Below are positions 1 through 12,550 of a stretch of DNA of 64,000 bases, in pieces. The stretch spans positions 19,491,201 through 19,555,200 of the forward strand of contig OZ038422.1 in assembly GCA_964036155.1 (NCBI GenBank). Direction: 5' to 3'. The DNA is from Diploscapter coronatus. Lineage: Eukaryota; Nematoda; Chromadorea; Rhabditida; Rhabditidae. The notes under the pieces were generated by a model that was given only the letters and a program-made list of their open reading frames with translations, was not told the origin of the DNA and made no database searches. A program made the translations under genes and the position numbers. Within the stretch, counting starts at the first letter, position 1; each line of letters starts with the position of its first letter.

Positions 1-1572
1 GAAGACTGTCTACATCGGAGGATTGGGAATCATTGATACGGCACAGAAACCTCTCGATCAAGTCAGAAAAAATAAATCGTCTTCAATTTATTGATCGTTT
101 CAGCGATTCTCTTCTATAATGTCCCGTGGCTCAGAAGGAGTGATTTTGTTCTCGTTTGGCACAGTCGTCCCTTTCAATCGATTGGAGCAACAGATTCAGT
201 CAGCCGTCAGAAATGTCGTCCAGAAAATGTTCAACTACCACTTTATTGTCAAAATCGATAGCGGTAAATTTTACAGGAGTTTATCTTCGTGAGAAAGGTA
301 GTAATTTTAGATGATGAAACGACGAAAGAACTATTCAAAGATGCGAAAAATGTGGACTTAGTGGAATGGATGCCGCAGTCGGATATTCTTGGTAAGGCAG
401 CCTGTAAATGACGTAACACGAAATAACGAAACGCCTTTAGTATTTACCGAAACGCAATAGAAATTGGGCGAAAAAGGAATCATCTCGTTATTTTTATATC
501 TCGTCAAATGCTGAAAAGCGCTTCGTTATTTCATGTTACGCCATTTACAAACTACCCCTTGTTAAGTTACAAAATTTTCAAGATAAAATCACAAGTCTAA
601 TGCGTATTGCGTAGTTAAGTAATTCAGAAAGAATCATTAATTTGAAACTAGCGTCAAACCTCCAATAGAAGCCTATCTCTCAAAATGCCAGAACTAACCA
701 ATACCCATCTCAGATTATCTTGTAAAGGTTTTATACATTCCTTAGAGTATATTTACTTTTGATTCTAGTTTCTACGATCATCAAATAAAAAGCTATGACG
801 GCTTGAAATTTTTGACTTTTTCGAAAATTGGACCACTAAAAATAGGAGCCCATGGACTTTAGTTAGAGGTTTTACGTTAATAATTGCAAGATCACTAACT
901 TTAATTATTTTCAATTTATCCCAACTATTGAAATTGATTAGACCTTGGTAACACTTTTTATTCTCTTATCTTTAGCTCATCCTCGTCTTCGTTTGTTCGT
1001 CACACATGGGGGAATAAACGGACTACTTGAAGCAATTCGACTCGCAGTCCCTCTTCTGCTCGTTCCTCAATTCGCCGACCAATTCAGAAACGCTAAGAAT
1101 GTCGAGAGAAGGGGAATTGGAATTGTACGATTTTTTAAAATTAGCATTAATCTAGGTTATTGTATTTCATACGCTGCTACGTGAGAATTTCAACGAAGAA
1201 ACGTTTGAAGCAAATTTACGAGAAATCTTGAACAATCCAAGGTTAGAAAGATGAAGAAAAAGTAAAAAAAAAACTTATTTTAGCTACAAGGAACGTGCAA
1301 AACGAATGGCCCAATTGATTTCAACGAAACCATTTTCTCCGGAAGAACGAGTTGTCAGATATACGGAATTTCTACTTTCAAATGGACCTATCGATGAGCT
1401 GCAGTTAGAAAGTGCAAATCTGAGCTTCGTACAAATTTACAACATCGATATCTATGCGATTATCTTATCGCTGTTGATTATTTTTGCATTTGCTCTTAGA
1501 AAATTGTATGTCTTAATATTCATGCGAAAAATACTGGTGAAGAACGGGAAAGCCAAATCAAAGAAAGAATAA
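1..1572 (+). CDS. ugt: UDP-glucuronosyltransferase, C-terminal part (5' end outside window)
   Basis: Seen: six exons, 2-61, 104-263, 311-391, 976-1124, 1186-1241 and 1284-1572, all joining in phase. The protein shows VILFSFGTVV, then the UGT signature region (FVTHGGINGLLEA followed by PQFADQFRNAKNV), where UDP-glucuronic acid is bound. Near the C-terminus lies a hydrophobic stretch (IYAIILSLLIIFAFAL) followed by a lysine-rich tail ending KKE, the usual type I ER anchor with the catalytic part in the lumen. Known: the family conjugates glucose or glucuronate to small hydrophobic compounds and is greatly expanded in nematodes. The N-terminal acceptor-binding half and signal peptide lie before base 1. 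Intron 3 (392-975) carries a small inverted-repeat element. A polyadenylation signal AATAAA lies at 1629-1634. Which nematode ugt this is cannot be told. Confidence 0.9.
403..549. repeat. 147-bp inverted-repeat element (MITE) in UGT intron 3
   Basis: The ends are inverted repeats of about 31 bp beginning TGTAAATG(A/G)CGTAACA, with three mismatches between the two arms. The middle has no coding potential. This is the structure of a MITE or other foldback element. I could not define a clean target-site duplication. Confidence 0.6.
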
Positions 1573-2005
1573 AGTAAGCTTTGATAAGACAAGTTGATAT
1601 TTTCGGAAATTTATAAAATATTTTCGATAATAAAATTTCGAGTTTATTTGACATTCTGTATCTTTTTATAAATACCGTAAAACCCTTATCCGAACCCAAG
1701 TTGTGAATTTCATCATCACAGAATCTTGTCTGCCAAATAAAATTATGTATAACATTACAAATTTAGGTATTGTCGGTAAAATTACTTCTTGTTTGAATAT
1801 TTCCATGCTTACTACCCCTCTAATAAAGACGGCAATTTGTGACAGGGAATAAATGAATAAATAAATAGATTAATTTAACGATAGCATCCCTAGCTTTGAA
1901 ACGAATATTTTGATAGTTTGAGTAGAAATTTAGAGGAACTTCCAATTAGGATATAGCCATTTAGCGGACTCGCTCAACTATTGAATATTAGATCATGAAA
2001 CGGAA
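1573..2005. other. Convergent intergenic gap, UGT / rab-33
   Basis: AT-rich sequence between the ends of two convergent genes. It contains the UGT polyadenylation signal (1629-1634) and the probable 3' UTR of rab-33 on the minus strand. No ORF or repeat stands out. Confidence 0.6.
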
Positions 2006-5000
2006 TTAGCAACACATTCCACCCTCTTCGTCTTCCAACTTCTCGCCCGCTTTGAGCACAAGTTTCTGCTGCGTCTGCATATTCTTTCTTTTGACAAAGT
2101 AATCTCCAAAATGACCAACCTTAGCCTCGCGTTCGTCAGCGCTCTGCACGTGCATCGGCTTCGACTGCTGCAGTTTGTGAAGCAGAGTCAAGAAAATCGA
2201 TTCCACGTGGTCTGCTTCGGAATCCGCTTTGGCAGAAGTCTCGAACAGAGCCATGTTGTTGTGATCAGCGAATATCTGAAATTGGCTTGCATTATTAAAA
2301 CTTCTCTGGTATAAATTTCAAAATACAAATTCTTGTTGCTCTAATAAAATTTGTAAAATAATTGACAAGTTTTCAAAATTCAAATACCAAAAGAAGCCAT
2401 TCGAACTATCTCCAACTTCCGATTACTTGATGGAAATGACGCATTTTCTATATGAGCAAAAATAAGGAAGTATGCATATCAACCTGCTCATTGCTTCATG
2501 CATTCTTTCTTTCTCTTCTTTTCTCTAATCCTTTTTTCACGAAATCTGTAAGGAAATGTGTATATCTGAATTCACTTGTTTATTCTTGCGCGTGTAGAAC
2601 GATACGTCTTTTTGGGAGAGTGTAGTTTTATCTCCGAAAAACTGAATTTATCCCATTTTATTTTGGTTCGTGTAAATTTACCCCCGAGAGTTGCGTGTAT
2701 AGTTTTATTCCACTTTTCTTCTACTCTTTCTCTATAAAAATAGTGGAAGAAATCTATACATACCCATCATCTTTCATTTTAATAGTAACCGGAAGTTCAC
2801 AACAAAAATGTTCAAAGTGTAGACGGTTTGAATAATAAAAACAGTAAAGAAAGAATCAGATAAAATTCTACCTGAGCAGAATCAGTGCTGACTCGAGAAT
2901 CAGCAGGCAGATCGCACTTATTTCCTATGAGAATCCTCGGCACTTGTCCGTCTGCAGTCAGGCCGTGCTTCTCGCATTCTGCTATCCACAACTTCAGGGA
3001 GTTGAAAGATTGCTGGCTGAAATTGATGGATTATAAACTGCAAGACATAAGTCTTTGAGACGTTTTCCTTGATTTGTTCAAATAAAAATGAGAAAATAAT
3101 ACTGTCGTTTGTGAGGAGGTAGATACTGCATACTCATTGCAGCTTGCCTCCCCCATGCCCCGCCTCTATTTCTCTACACTTTTCCGGAGAGACGAAAAGA
3201 AAACAAGAGCGAGAAGAAAGGGAATAGCGGAGGCAAAGAAGGCGAAACATGTGCGAAACAAAGTTACAAAGTGTATGCAGAATATTATCTTCTCGCAGGC
3301 GGCAACACAAAAATTGCTAACGATTATCAGCATTTGTCAATGCAATAAATTGGTGCAGTTTCGGCAATCACTCTCAAAAAGCCAGTTGTTTTCGTGATCA
3401 CTTTTTCAAATTCTGATCACGCAACTTTTAGCCATTGGCGAGAGTGAGAAAGCTACGTGGGCAAAATTTGGAGAAAAATGATCGGAAAGACGGTTGAAGC
3501 TTTTTTGAAAATCAATGTGTAAGGCGAAATAGTGTGAGAGATGATTTTAAAAAATTCTACACTATGCACCACTTGATGGGTCGTATTTTGATTATAAAAG
3601 AATACTAAAAAGTGCTTACTTTGTGACATCGTAAACGAAGACGACAGCACTGACGTTTCTGTAGTAGTGTGCGACGATAGACTGCCTGTATCGTTCTTGT
3701 CCAGCCGTGTCCCACAATTGAACCTAAAAATTGTTTATAAATGGAAAAAAGTTTTTTTTCCCGTTTCACAAACCCTCAGCAATTCCCTTTCGATGACACA
3801 GCTCCGTTCACGGAAATCAACGCCGATCGTAGCTTCTGTGTGCTCGGGAAATCGACCGCAACAGAATCGGAACGACAGACAAGTCTTGCCGACTCCTGCA
3901 TCGCCTAGTATAATCACCTGAAACGTCGGAATAAAGCAGATAAATAACTATGCAACATTGAAGAATAAAGAACCCAGGATCGAACAAATTTAGATTTCTA
4001 ACTATATTTGTCTAAGCGAGATTTAAATTGCGTGAGATAACAAAAAAACTTCCAAAACCATATTAAATTTCGAATTTGAAAAACAATTTGGTAATTTTCG
4101 AAGAAAATCGGAACTTTTATTTCTCTAGTCTTGAATGAGAAAGAATTTTAACATTAGCTTCCAAAATGATATGATCATTTTGCCGTTTTGAAAAAATAGA
4201 ATGATTACCTTGAAAGTGCGTTTCTTCTGGTAACTGCCTTTGGTAGGAGCGTATGCGAGTGGGTGCACTTTCTTCTCTTCCACCATCTTGCTGCTGACAT
4301 TCTCTTCTGAATCATAAAAAATTAGCTTTTGGTTATCCAAACTGATCGACCTTTATTCGGCGTTTGTTGAGACGGTAAACTGAACGAATTCGACAGACTG
4401 GGATTCGCAATTGGACTTGGAATGGAAGAAACTGCCGCCATGCTGCTGGCTTCTGGTACTGCACTTTGAGTTGATGTTATTCCGCTGTTGGGTTTATTCT
4501 GAAAGACGAATTCACTTTTAAAAAAATCTATTCATTTACCTCAACAACTTTGCTGCTATCTACATTGAATTCGCTCGCACTGGCTGATGGACTAGTAAAG
4601 GGAATTGGAGGCGTTGAATAGGGCAAAGGAGAGGGAGCCATAGTCCCTGCTGAAATAGAGCATGCCTACTTTGAAATTTAAAACCATTTTTTTTGTAACG
4701 AATTCAAAATTTAGTAACCCATCGATTTTTTTAAAATTTGGTCACTGCAAAAATAGACCACCGTACCACACTGCAGTTGCGGAGGAAAAACCTTAAGTCT
4801 GGTGGTAATCCATAGAAAATTATAATCATCAAGACAATAAGCGTCCCAATTCAAGCGATTTTCAGATTGCGTAGAGGACTTGAACATAATGTGTGTGAGA
4901 CTATAAAGTTTACAGTCTAAACTTTATTTTTCTTCAAGAGAAAAACGATAATTTAAAATCACTCTCATAATTGCACGTGGTTTGTCTCTATCCGATAATA

Positions 5001-5169
5001 GGGTTGTAAATAGTCAATTGGCGAAATTCGTCTGCTCGATTGGCATATAAGCGAATTTCATACCGACGAATGCAGGCAGAGGCCTAGGCGGATCGACGAT
5101 CGTTGTGAAGGTGCTGAATTGAGGGGCTGGAATCGTCGGAACCCCGTATGAACCTTGTCCATCCGACAT
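2006..5169 (-). CDS. rab-33: RAB-33 small GTPase with long N-terminal extension
   Basis: Eight phase-consistent exons on the minus strand: 5064-5169, 4540-4649, 4351-4498, 4209-4306, 3774-3917, 3620-3723, 2872-3016, 2006-2275; 374 aa. Seen: P-loop GDAGVGKT (about residues 159-166), switch [30 protein letters not shown], and a C-terminal CC for double geranylgeranylation. The set [20 protein letters not shown] and VAHYYRN is diagnostic of Rab33. Known: Rab33 acts at the Golgi in retrograde traffic and, through Atg16L1, in autophagy. Odd: about 150 Pro/Ser-rich residues precede the GTPase domain, whereas vertebrate Rab33 has only about 30. An AG acceptor (TTTTCAG) directly abuts the ATG, which supports this start and suggests trans-splicing. 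The intron between exons 6 and 7 holds a MITE. Confidence 0.92.
3111..3300. repeat. MITE copy 1 (family shared with 32610-32786), in rab-33 intron
   Basis: A core of about 60 bp starting at 3143 (CTTGCCTCCCCCATGCCCCG) is almost identical, with about two mismatches, to the one at 32646. It is flanked by diverged inverted arms containing TGCATAC. The right half has drifted. The element lies wholly inside the intron 3017-3619 of rab-33. The boundaries are approximate. Confidence 0.65.
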
Positions 5170-5335
5170 CTGAAAACAAAAGATGCTTTTGCCTAACTTG
5201 CACCCCCCTTCAGATATTTCAACAGCTCTTTAACTGTTATAGTTATCAAAAAAAATGAAGTTTTTAATGAAAATTTATAATTTATACTGGTAGATAGGTT
5301 ACACAAACAATCAAAGAAATGTCAACAACAGTTAT

Positions 5336-7916
5336 TTAGGTGAACGGATTTTTGCGAGATCCCTTAGGCGGGAAGAGTTTTCCCTGTCTCTCCAACTGGT
5401 AATACGCCTGTCTCAGATGGTGGGGCTTCAGAGGTTCACTCGTCTCGCCCATTCTCTTCTGCAAATCCAGGGCTTCTTCCACCAACTCGCCAACAAACAC
5501 CTGAAATTTCAATATCTATTGAGGTTTTATAAAAGACTGCACGGTACCATGTTCATTAACAACGCTTTTAATCGACATATTTCCTTTGTAGAGCATTAAA
5601 AGTATCACGCATATACCATATTTTAATGCCTATAGGGAACTAGAAGAAAGTCAAATTTTCCAATTAGAAAAAAAATATAATTTCGAAAAGATTACGATAA
5701 TCGATTTTTCCCCTTTCCTCCATTCGCGTGCTCTGCTTGTAAACCGACCGTTTGTTAATAAACATGAGAAAGTGAGACTGATAACAAGGCAAAGCCAAGT
5801 AAATTTACTGGAAAATAAAATAAGACTCATTCTAACTTTAGAAGTTCGAGGAATGATAATTCGTTCATCCGTCACAATTGACTCGGAACGAGTTTTTTCG
5901 GTAAATAAAGTTTTCCCGAAGATATAAATTTCAATGCAACCAGAATCGAATACCTTGGCGAGTCCAGCCACCGCAATCACAACATTCTGGCCTGCAGCGC
6001 ACCCAGTGTAGGTCTGAATCAGACGGCGAATTGCCGATTTCGGAAACGAGGATCTGAAATTCCGAGGTTTCAGGTAATTCGACAAAATATTCTCATGGCT
6101 ACCGTCTGTAAGTCTCGTATCGGTTGAGCTGTTCCTGGGTGAAATTCGAGATGAGCACTTGCAGTTTCAGTCTGCTCACTTCGTCCTCTTCATTCAGCTG
6201 CTTGACTGGGGCTGACTCGTCCTGGATCACAGCCATATTGTTCATTCTGCTGTCGAACAACTAACCTCCTGTTCCCCCTTGACATCAGCAACAGCGAGTG
6301 GGAACTTCCTAGCCTGTGCGTCTCTGCTGCTGCCAGGCCTGTCGCTGTATGCAGAGCTGCTCGGAGGCAAGTCCTCCATCAGATCAACCGCATGCGTTCC
6401 TTCCTGCGTCTTCTCCAAACTGCTCTTCTTCTTCGTCTTGGTCTGCGGTTCCAATTCCATAGTTAGCAGATCGAATTCCATCATTTGTCTGCCTGTTCCT
6501 GCGGTTGAGGTGGAAGGAAATTGCGCGGACTGCGAGGCGTTTGGATCTTCTAGCAAATCGAGGGCCTGAAACATAAAAAGAAGAATATTGATTTCTCAGA
6601 TTCTTGTCCTACCTCCATGAAGTCGATGGAAGCGGACGAGTCGTTGTGCGCGATCCCATCTGATTTCAGCCTCTTCAAGTCCGGATGATGCATCGCGAAA
6701 ATCGGAGATTGGGGCTGCAAATTGATAAAATTACGTGGTTATGAGGTGCAAAAATCCTAGTAATTTTTCGGAGAAAATAGATGAAAAATTCCCGTCAGAC
6801 TTCGAAAAATAACGCTGCCCGCAAAAGGGATGATGCTTGTCTTTGCAGAGTGAGGCAGGTGCGAGTTAAAAATTTAAATGAATTGCGAGACGGGGCGAAT
6901 TTTGTATCTACGATCAGAGACGAGGGCGGATAAAATTATTTCTAATTTTGAGAAGTTTCATTCTTGCTGGAAGAAAGTCGAAGGATGTTCCGGGGTCATT
7001 AAAAATTTCCAAATCGGCTTTAAATGCGAAAGTCCCTAGTCCACTCCAAAAACGAAAAAGGACGAGCGAAACAAACGAAATGCGAAAAGTGAGCAAAAAA
7101 TAGAAGAACACAATCTATTTTCCCAGTATTGAAGCTTCCTGCAAAAACGCAAAATTCATTCCCGCTTTTCCATTTCATTTCCGCCTGTTTTTTCCTCGGT
7201 TTATCGTTTTATTCTTCATGACTTTTCCTTCTCTACCACTTTCTCAAACTTGATCTCCTCAAGCTCTAAACGATATGGGCAGTTTACCTTGCGTTTCGTT
7301 GACGAAATTGATTCTGCTTCTGTATTTTCCATTTTCGAAGGATTCGTTTCGTCACTTTCCTGGCTATCCCCGATTTCTAGTTCTTTCTCGACTGTGAGTG
7401 GCTTAGCAGGCTCCTGAATCGGCACGAATTCCTGTGTCGGTGCAGGAGAATCGTTTGTGTCTGACTCTCCATCGGACAGGGAAAATGTGACTTTGCTAGG
7501 AATTGAAGACGGTCCGCGTTCAGGAACACTAAATTAACTAATATATTTGCCTGGTTAAAATTTCATTGATTAATTTTCGCCGATATTTATTCTTTCTGAA
7601 ACATTCTGCTCTGAAAGATGCGTGAAGCGAAATATTGATACTGATCGGGGTCAATTTAGTAGTTTTCAAAATTTTGGATAGAACTGATCGATTTTGATCT
7701 TGATTCCCCGATTCCGATATCTGCTCTCACATTTATAGCAGTTTTGTTTCGTCTTCTGAAAACCAAAATGGAATACCTTTTCCTAGTGCTTGACGACGCA
7801 TTCGACAGAGCATCCTGAGACGCAGTCGGATCAGGAGATTGTCCGATTTTAGGCACACCTCTCTCCTGCTCATCCTCGCTTTCGCTGCTCACGTTTCCAC
7901 CGAATAAATCGTCCAT
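5336..7916 (-). CDS. taf-11: TFIID subunit TAF11 (histone-fold)
   Basis: Seven phase-consistent exons on the minus strand: 7777-7916, 7288-7528, 6613-6714, 6266-6565, 6103-6221, 5954-6053, 5336-5500; 388 aa. The C-terminal 120 residues are a TAF11 histone fold: [19 protein letters not shown], then [37 protein letters not shown] and [10 protein letters not shown]. Known: TAF11 pairs with TAF13 in TFIID and contacts TFIIA/TBP at core promoters in the nucleus. The N-terminal ~260 residues are acidic, Ser/Thr-rich and apparently disordered, starting MDDLFGG; the human protein totals 211 aa. The first two exons are linked to the rest only by splice phase (a 573-nt intron), so they might belong to a separate transcript. 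The intron inside the histone fold (6054-6102) is 49 nt. Confidence 0.85.
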
Positions 7917-8333
7917 CGTATGATAGATAGGAAAAGAAGTAGGCAGAAGTAAGAATTGGCGATATTGTTGAAATTTGTCAAATATTTGTGCGCGTGGTTT
8001 ATGCTGCATTCAGTTGGCGAATTCAAGTTGTGCATTACACATCGACCCTGTCTGTTTTGCATCTGCCGCTGTAATATTTTTGCCTAATTTTATTTGATTA
8101 TCCATTTCTTTTGTTGCTCTGATTATTCTGAGCCTTCTTTTCTTTTCTGCATTTGATAGATCTCTCCATATAATTTTATAAAATGACGTAGTCTGTAATT
8201 TTAAACTTGTTTCTGAAATTTCCTTCCAACCTGATGAAATCTTATTTTTATTCTCCTCTTTCAAAACTCTTCGTCATTTCTATGATATTTTCCAGTTCAG
8301 TCTTCAAGCATCAAGAGTTCTGTGTGTGGCGCA
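7917..8333. promoter_or_regulatory. Divergent promoter region, taf-11 / dars-1
   Basis: These 417 bases separate two start codons that face away from each other, so the region should hold both promoters. An 84-codon minus-strand ORF (8010-8264) is present but has no recognisable domain. A candidate splice or trans-splice acceptor, TTCAG at 8296-8300, precedes the aspartyl-tRNA synthetase ATG by 33 nt. Confidence 0.5.
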
Positions 8334-11300
8334 ATGGACGGAGCTGAGCAGCAGCAGCAGGAAGGCGGGGAGCAGAAGTTGAGCAAGAAACAGCTCAACA
8401 AATTGGCCAAGCAGCAGAAGAAACAGGAGGCTAAGGTTGGTAAATCAAAAATTCATATCAATATTCGTGCTTCTTTCGAACATTATCAACTAAATCCTTG
8501 TAAATAAGAAACTTAACCCAAAACGAAGCTTGGGTTTGAATTCTGGTCTTTCAAAGATTCAATTTCGTCTTCAGTTTTCTACAAATTTCATATTCAAAGA
8601 ATTCAAATGCAATCAAATTCTGCAGTTAAAGTTGCACAAATGATTTTCAGGAAGCAGCCTCAGCAGCGCAGAGTCAGCAGCAGGAGCAGAAGGGCGATGA
8701 AGAGGACGTGTCTGCAGGCAAATATGGCGCTTATGGACTGATTCAGTCTGGGGAAGTCAAGGACATCAAATTCACTGAATTGAAGGACGTCGACGAGTCC
8801 ATGCACGGACAGGATGTATGATGACTATTTTCGCCTTTCAGTGTTTTTACTGGAATTTCAGATTTGGATTCGTGGCCGAATTCATGCAATTCGTGCGAAG
8901 GGCAAGACCTGCTTCATTGTGCTTCGATCTGGAGTCTACACACTTCAGGTTATTTTTATTGTCCGCAAACATACCAACTCGATTATGTCCCAGATCGGTG
9001 TGTTTGTGACGGAGAAGGTGAGCAAGGCGATGCTGAAGTTCGTGTCAGCCGTCTCGAGAGAGTCGATTGTCGACATCCAGGGCACCGTCCAGAAGGTCGA
9101 TGCGCCTGTTGAGTCCTGCACGCAGAAGACTATCGAGGTCCATGCTTTCGAGGTAAACGCTTTCCAGACAATAAACAGTGAATTTGATTCGCCGAGATTG
9201 AAACATTTTTGAAATTTTGAATATCCTGTAGATGTGATAAATGTTATTTTGTTAGTACTGAAAAATTATTTTTATTCAGCTGTGGGTGGTTTCTGCAGCG
9301 AAAGGGCAACTGCCTCTGCAAATCGAGGACGCGATGAGACGAGCTCCGACAGAGGAGGAACTGGCCAACGACAAGGAGAACAAACTCGCCACTGTCAATC
9401 TCGACACCAGACTCGATAATCGGTTTGGATTTTTAAAAAAAATATATACACTATCATGTTCATTAACAGTCGAAAACAACGTCATTATCTTTTGTTCACC
9501 ACTTCCACAACTTTTAAATGCGATCAATATACCGTAATTTGCTGCTAATGGAATGATAATTAAATTTTGAAAAATTTAAACAAAAAACTCCATATGTCGT
9601 GATTATGGTTATTGATTTTGTCCTTTTCTCCCTTTTAAGTGCCCTGATTTATCTGTAATGGTTGTTAATGAGCATGAGACAGTGTATAGATTATTTAAAT
9701 TGCCCATCAAATTCATTTTTCGCCGAAAAGAAGAGTTGTATTTATTTTTCTTGTTGCTAATTTTAGTATAAAAAATTTAAAAAGAAAAAAAAAACTTATG
9801 AATCAGGGTTGTTCAGAATTCTGACTTCGAGTTCTGGAAAATTTTTACTCTGATTCAGAATTTTCTCAAATCAAAACTCGAAATAGTCTTGATCTGAATT
9901 TTTCTTTTATATGATTTAGAAGTTCTCCAAACAAAAGAACGAGTATGCACCTGATCATTTATTTCAGTGTTCTGGACCTGCGTACCATCACCTCGCAAGG
10001 CATTTTCGCAGTGCAGGACGGCATCTGCTATCATTTCCGTCGTCTGCTTCGTCAACGCGGTTTCCGTGAGATTCACACTCCGAAGATCATCTCGGCTGCA
10101 AGCGAAGGAGGTGCCAATGTCTTCACGGTAGATAGTAGCAAAAAATCACGTTCTATTCATGCTGTTACAGGTGAGCTACTTCAAAGGCTCTGCCTATCTG
10201 GCACAATCGCCTCAGCTCTACAAGCAGATTGCAATTGCTGGTGACTTCGGAAAGGTAGAAAATTCAGGCTGCGTAATATTTCCTCCCAAAAGCATAATCT
10301 TTCCCTTAAGCACTTTCTCGTTTTAAAAACATTCTTTTCTTGTTAAGAGCATTTACGAAATTCACTTATGTGATTTGCAGGTGTTCACAATCGGAGCGGT
10401 GTTCCGTGCAGAGGACTCCAACACTCATCGCCACATGACTGAATTCGTTGGACTCGACTTGGAAATGGCTTTCAAGTTCCATTATCATGAGGTGGGGCTA
10501 CATAGAAAAATTCGGTTTCCTTTCTAAACAACAGGGCACATCTTATTTTATCTTTTCGACTTTTTTGTCCATCTTTGGATACTCTCGAGTCCGTTTATCT
10601 TTTGTAATTCAAATGTTCAATTTTGCCCAATTCTTCAAAAAAAAAATAATTCGTTGCTCAGAGAACAGTTCCCCATTCCTGGAAAAGAGTTCCCGCGCGA
10701 GAAATAGTTTGGGGAAGTCAGCGAGGTTTTTTTTTCCAGCTCTCCATTTTGGGGAAGCTGTCTCTGAGTGCTAATGAAATCTCCATTTTAATGTGTTCAG
10801 GTGATGCTGACAATCGGCGAAGTGCTGATCGGCATCTTCAAGAGTCTGCAGGCGGAGTTCGCGGACGAAATCGCCGCAGTCAATCAGCAATACCCCGCTG
10901 AGCCGTTCAAATTCGTCGAGCCGGCTCTCGTCCTCAAGTTTGCAGATGCGATTGCTCTGCTCAGGGAGAATGGAGTCGAGATTGGCGACGAGGACGATCT
11001 GAGCACCCCACAGGAGAAGTTCCTCGGAAAACTTGTCAGAGTAAGCACTTTTCCATCCCCATCTGAAGAAGAAAATATGATGTTTTGATAAAAATTTCCC
11101 CGAGATCTGAAAAAAAACCTCATCAACGTTGAAAAGACTTACGGTAATTTTTATCGAGTTGGTGATATCACCGTCGCTGATTTGAATCTTCCAATAAGTC
11201 CACTTTTCGCGAGGGTAGTCTAATCTTTCCTCTCAAAAGCGTTTGGTAGGGGAAGATTGCACATCTTTTCTTTTTCGAGAATCATCAAGAAGATATTGAA

Positions 11301-12550
11301 ATTTTTAGATTGTTGCATTCTGACATTGATATTCTTGCTAATTTTGGAATACGATTATTATTTTATAACGATTTTTTGTGTTTAAGGACAAATACAAGAC
11401 TGACTTCTACATTCTGGACAAGTTCCCCCTGGCCGTGCGTCCCTTCTACACTATGCCTGATCCGCACAATCCCAAATATTCCAACAGCTACGACATGTTC
11501 ATGCGTGGAGAGGTAGGGAATTTATTTTCTGACTTCAGATAAATTCACCCTCATTTTCAGGAGATTCTGTCAGGCGCACAGCGTATCCACGACCCTGACT
11601 TCTTGACGGAGCGGGCCAAGCACCACGGAATCGACATCAGCAAGATACAGGCCTACATCGACTCGTTCAGATATGGCTGCTCCCCGCATGCTGGAGGAGG
11701 AATTGGTTCGTTCTTTTAGTCGTTATTTATGAAAAATGTGGTATTTATCGTTTTGGAAAATTTCATTTTTCGATTACTCATCTTCGAAGAAAATAATTTC
11801 GTCATTCGTTTTTAGTTATTCTCTTGAGAATAACTTTTTAACAATTATTTTGCTAAAGATACAAGGAATATAGCGTTATTGTGGATCTTCGCTTCCTTGA
11901 TGAAAATGCACGATTTTTAACACGGAAAATCGAACGGAGTGCATTTCTTCATCAACTTTGAAATTTAAATAATAGGCAGATTCAGTTATACAGTATGGAG
12001 ATGCGAAATTCGCGCAAGACCATTCTGATCCTGTAAAAATCAGTTTATTTTATTCTCAACCAAGTAGCTGGACTTTGAAGATAACATGAATAGCCAGATT
12101 CATGACGGAATAATCGAATAATTTCCAAAATTATTATTGTGGGCCATATTTTTCTTTACATAACACGATCTTTTCATAAATTTTCGGAAACGGAAATGAA
12201 CGAAAGGGTTTTCCTCGGAGTATTCGAGGATAGGACCGGAAATGGCCTAAAAGCCATAAAAATGAGAAATTTTCGAATGTCTATTGTTTGAACACTTCTA
12301 TACTTCTTTGAGATTTTTCAAGATAAATTTGCAATAGAAACTGCAAAACAATTAATTTTAACCAGATTTCTGCAAATTTCATCCTTTGTCATTGATATTT
12401 CTATGCAAAAATTATGTTATTGGGATTTTTATGAGTCCAAAATATAGCTGTTTTTCAGGCCTGGAGAGAGTGACGATGTTATTCCTGGGCATCCACAACA
12501 TTCGTCTCTGCTCCCTGTTCCCTCGCGATCCCAAACGACTTACTCCTTGA
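8334..12550 (+). CDS. dars-1: Aspartyl-tRNA synthetase, cytosolic
   Basis: Twelve exons: 8334-8435, 8651-8815, 8862-8948, 8994-9152, 9280-9422, 9968-10127, 10171-10254, 10381-10491, 10801-11040, 11387-11512, 11561-11705, 12459-12550; 537 aa, close to human DARS1 (501) apart from a longer Gln/Lys-rich N-terminus. Seen: the OB-fold anticodon-binding domain from about residue 90 ([15 protein letters not shown]), class II core [20 protein letters not shown], motif 2 [11 protein letters not shown], and motif 3 [15 protein letters not shown] near the C-terminus, ending [10 protein letters not shown]. It charges tRNA-Asp with aspartate using ATP in the cytoplasm; in animals it belongs to the multisynthetase complex. 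The first ATG in frame is at 8334. A 45-nt intron (8949-8993) lacks stops and keeps frame, so it is easily misread as coding; removing it gives exact length agreement with the human protein there. Confidence 0.96.

Noticed and set aside
8010..8264. 84-codon minus-strand ORF between taf-11 and dars-1
   Set aside because: The sequence is non-repetitive and looks protein-like, but there is no recognised domain, no nearby acceptor, and it occupies the only promoter space of two genes. Kept as a doubtful small ORF.
8941..8993. Coding read-through of [15 protein letters not shown] in aspartyl-tRNA synthetase
   Set aside because: Removing it as a 45-nt GT-AG intron gives exact length agreement with the human enzyme; the read-through adds 15 unmatched residues.
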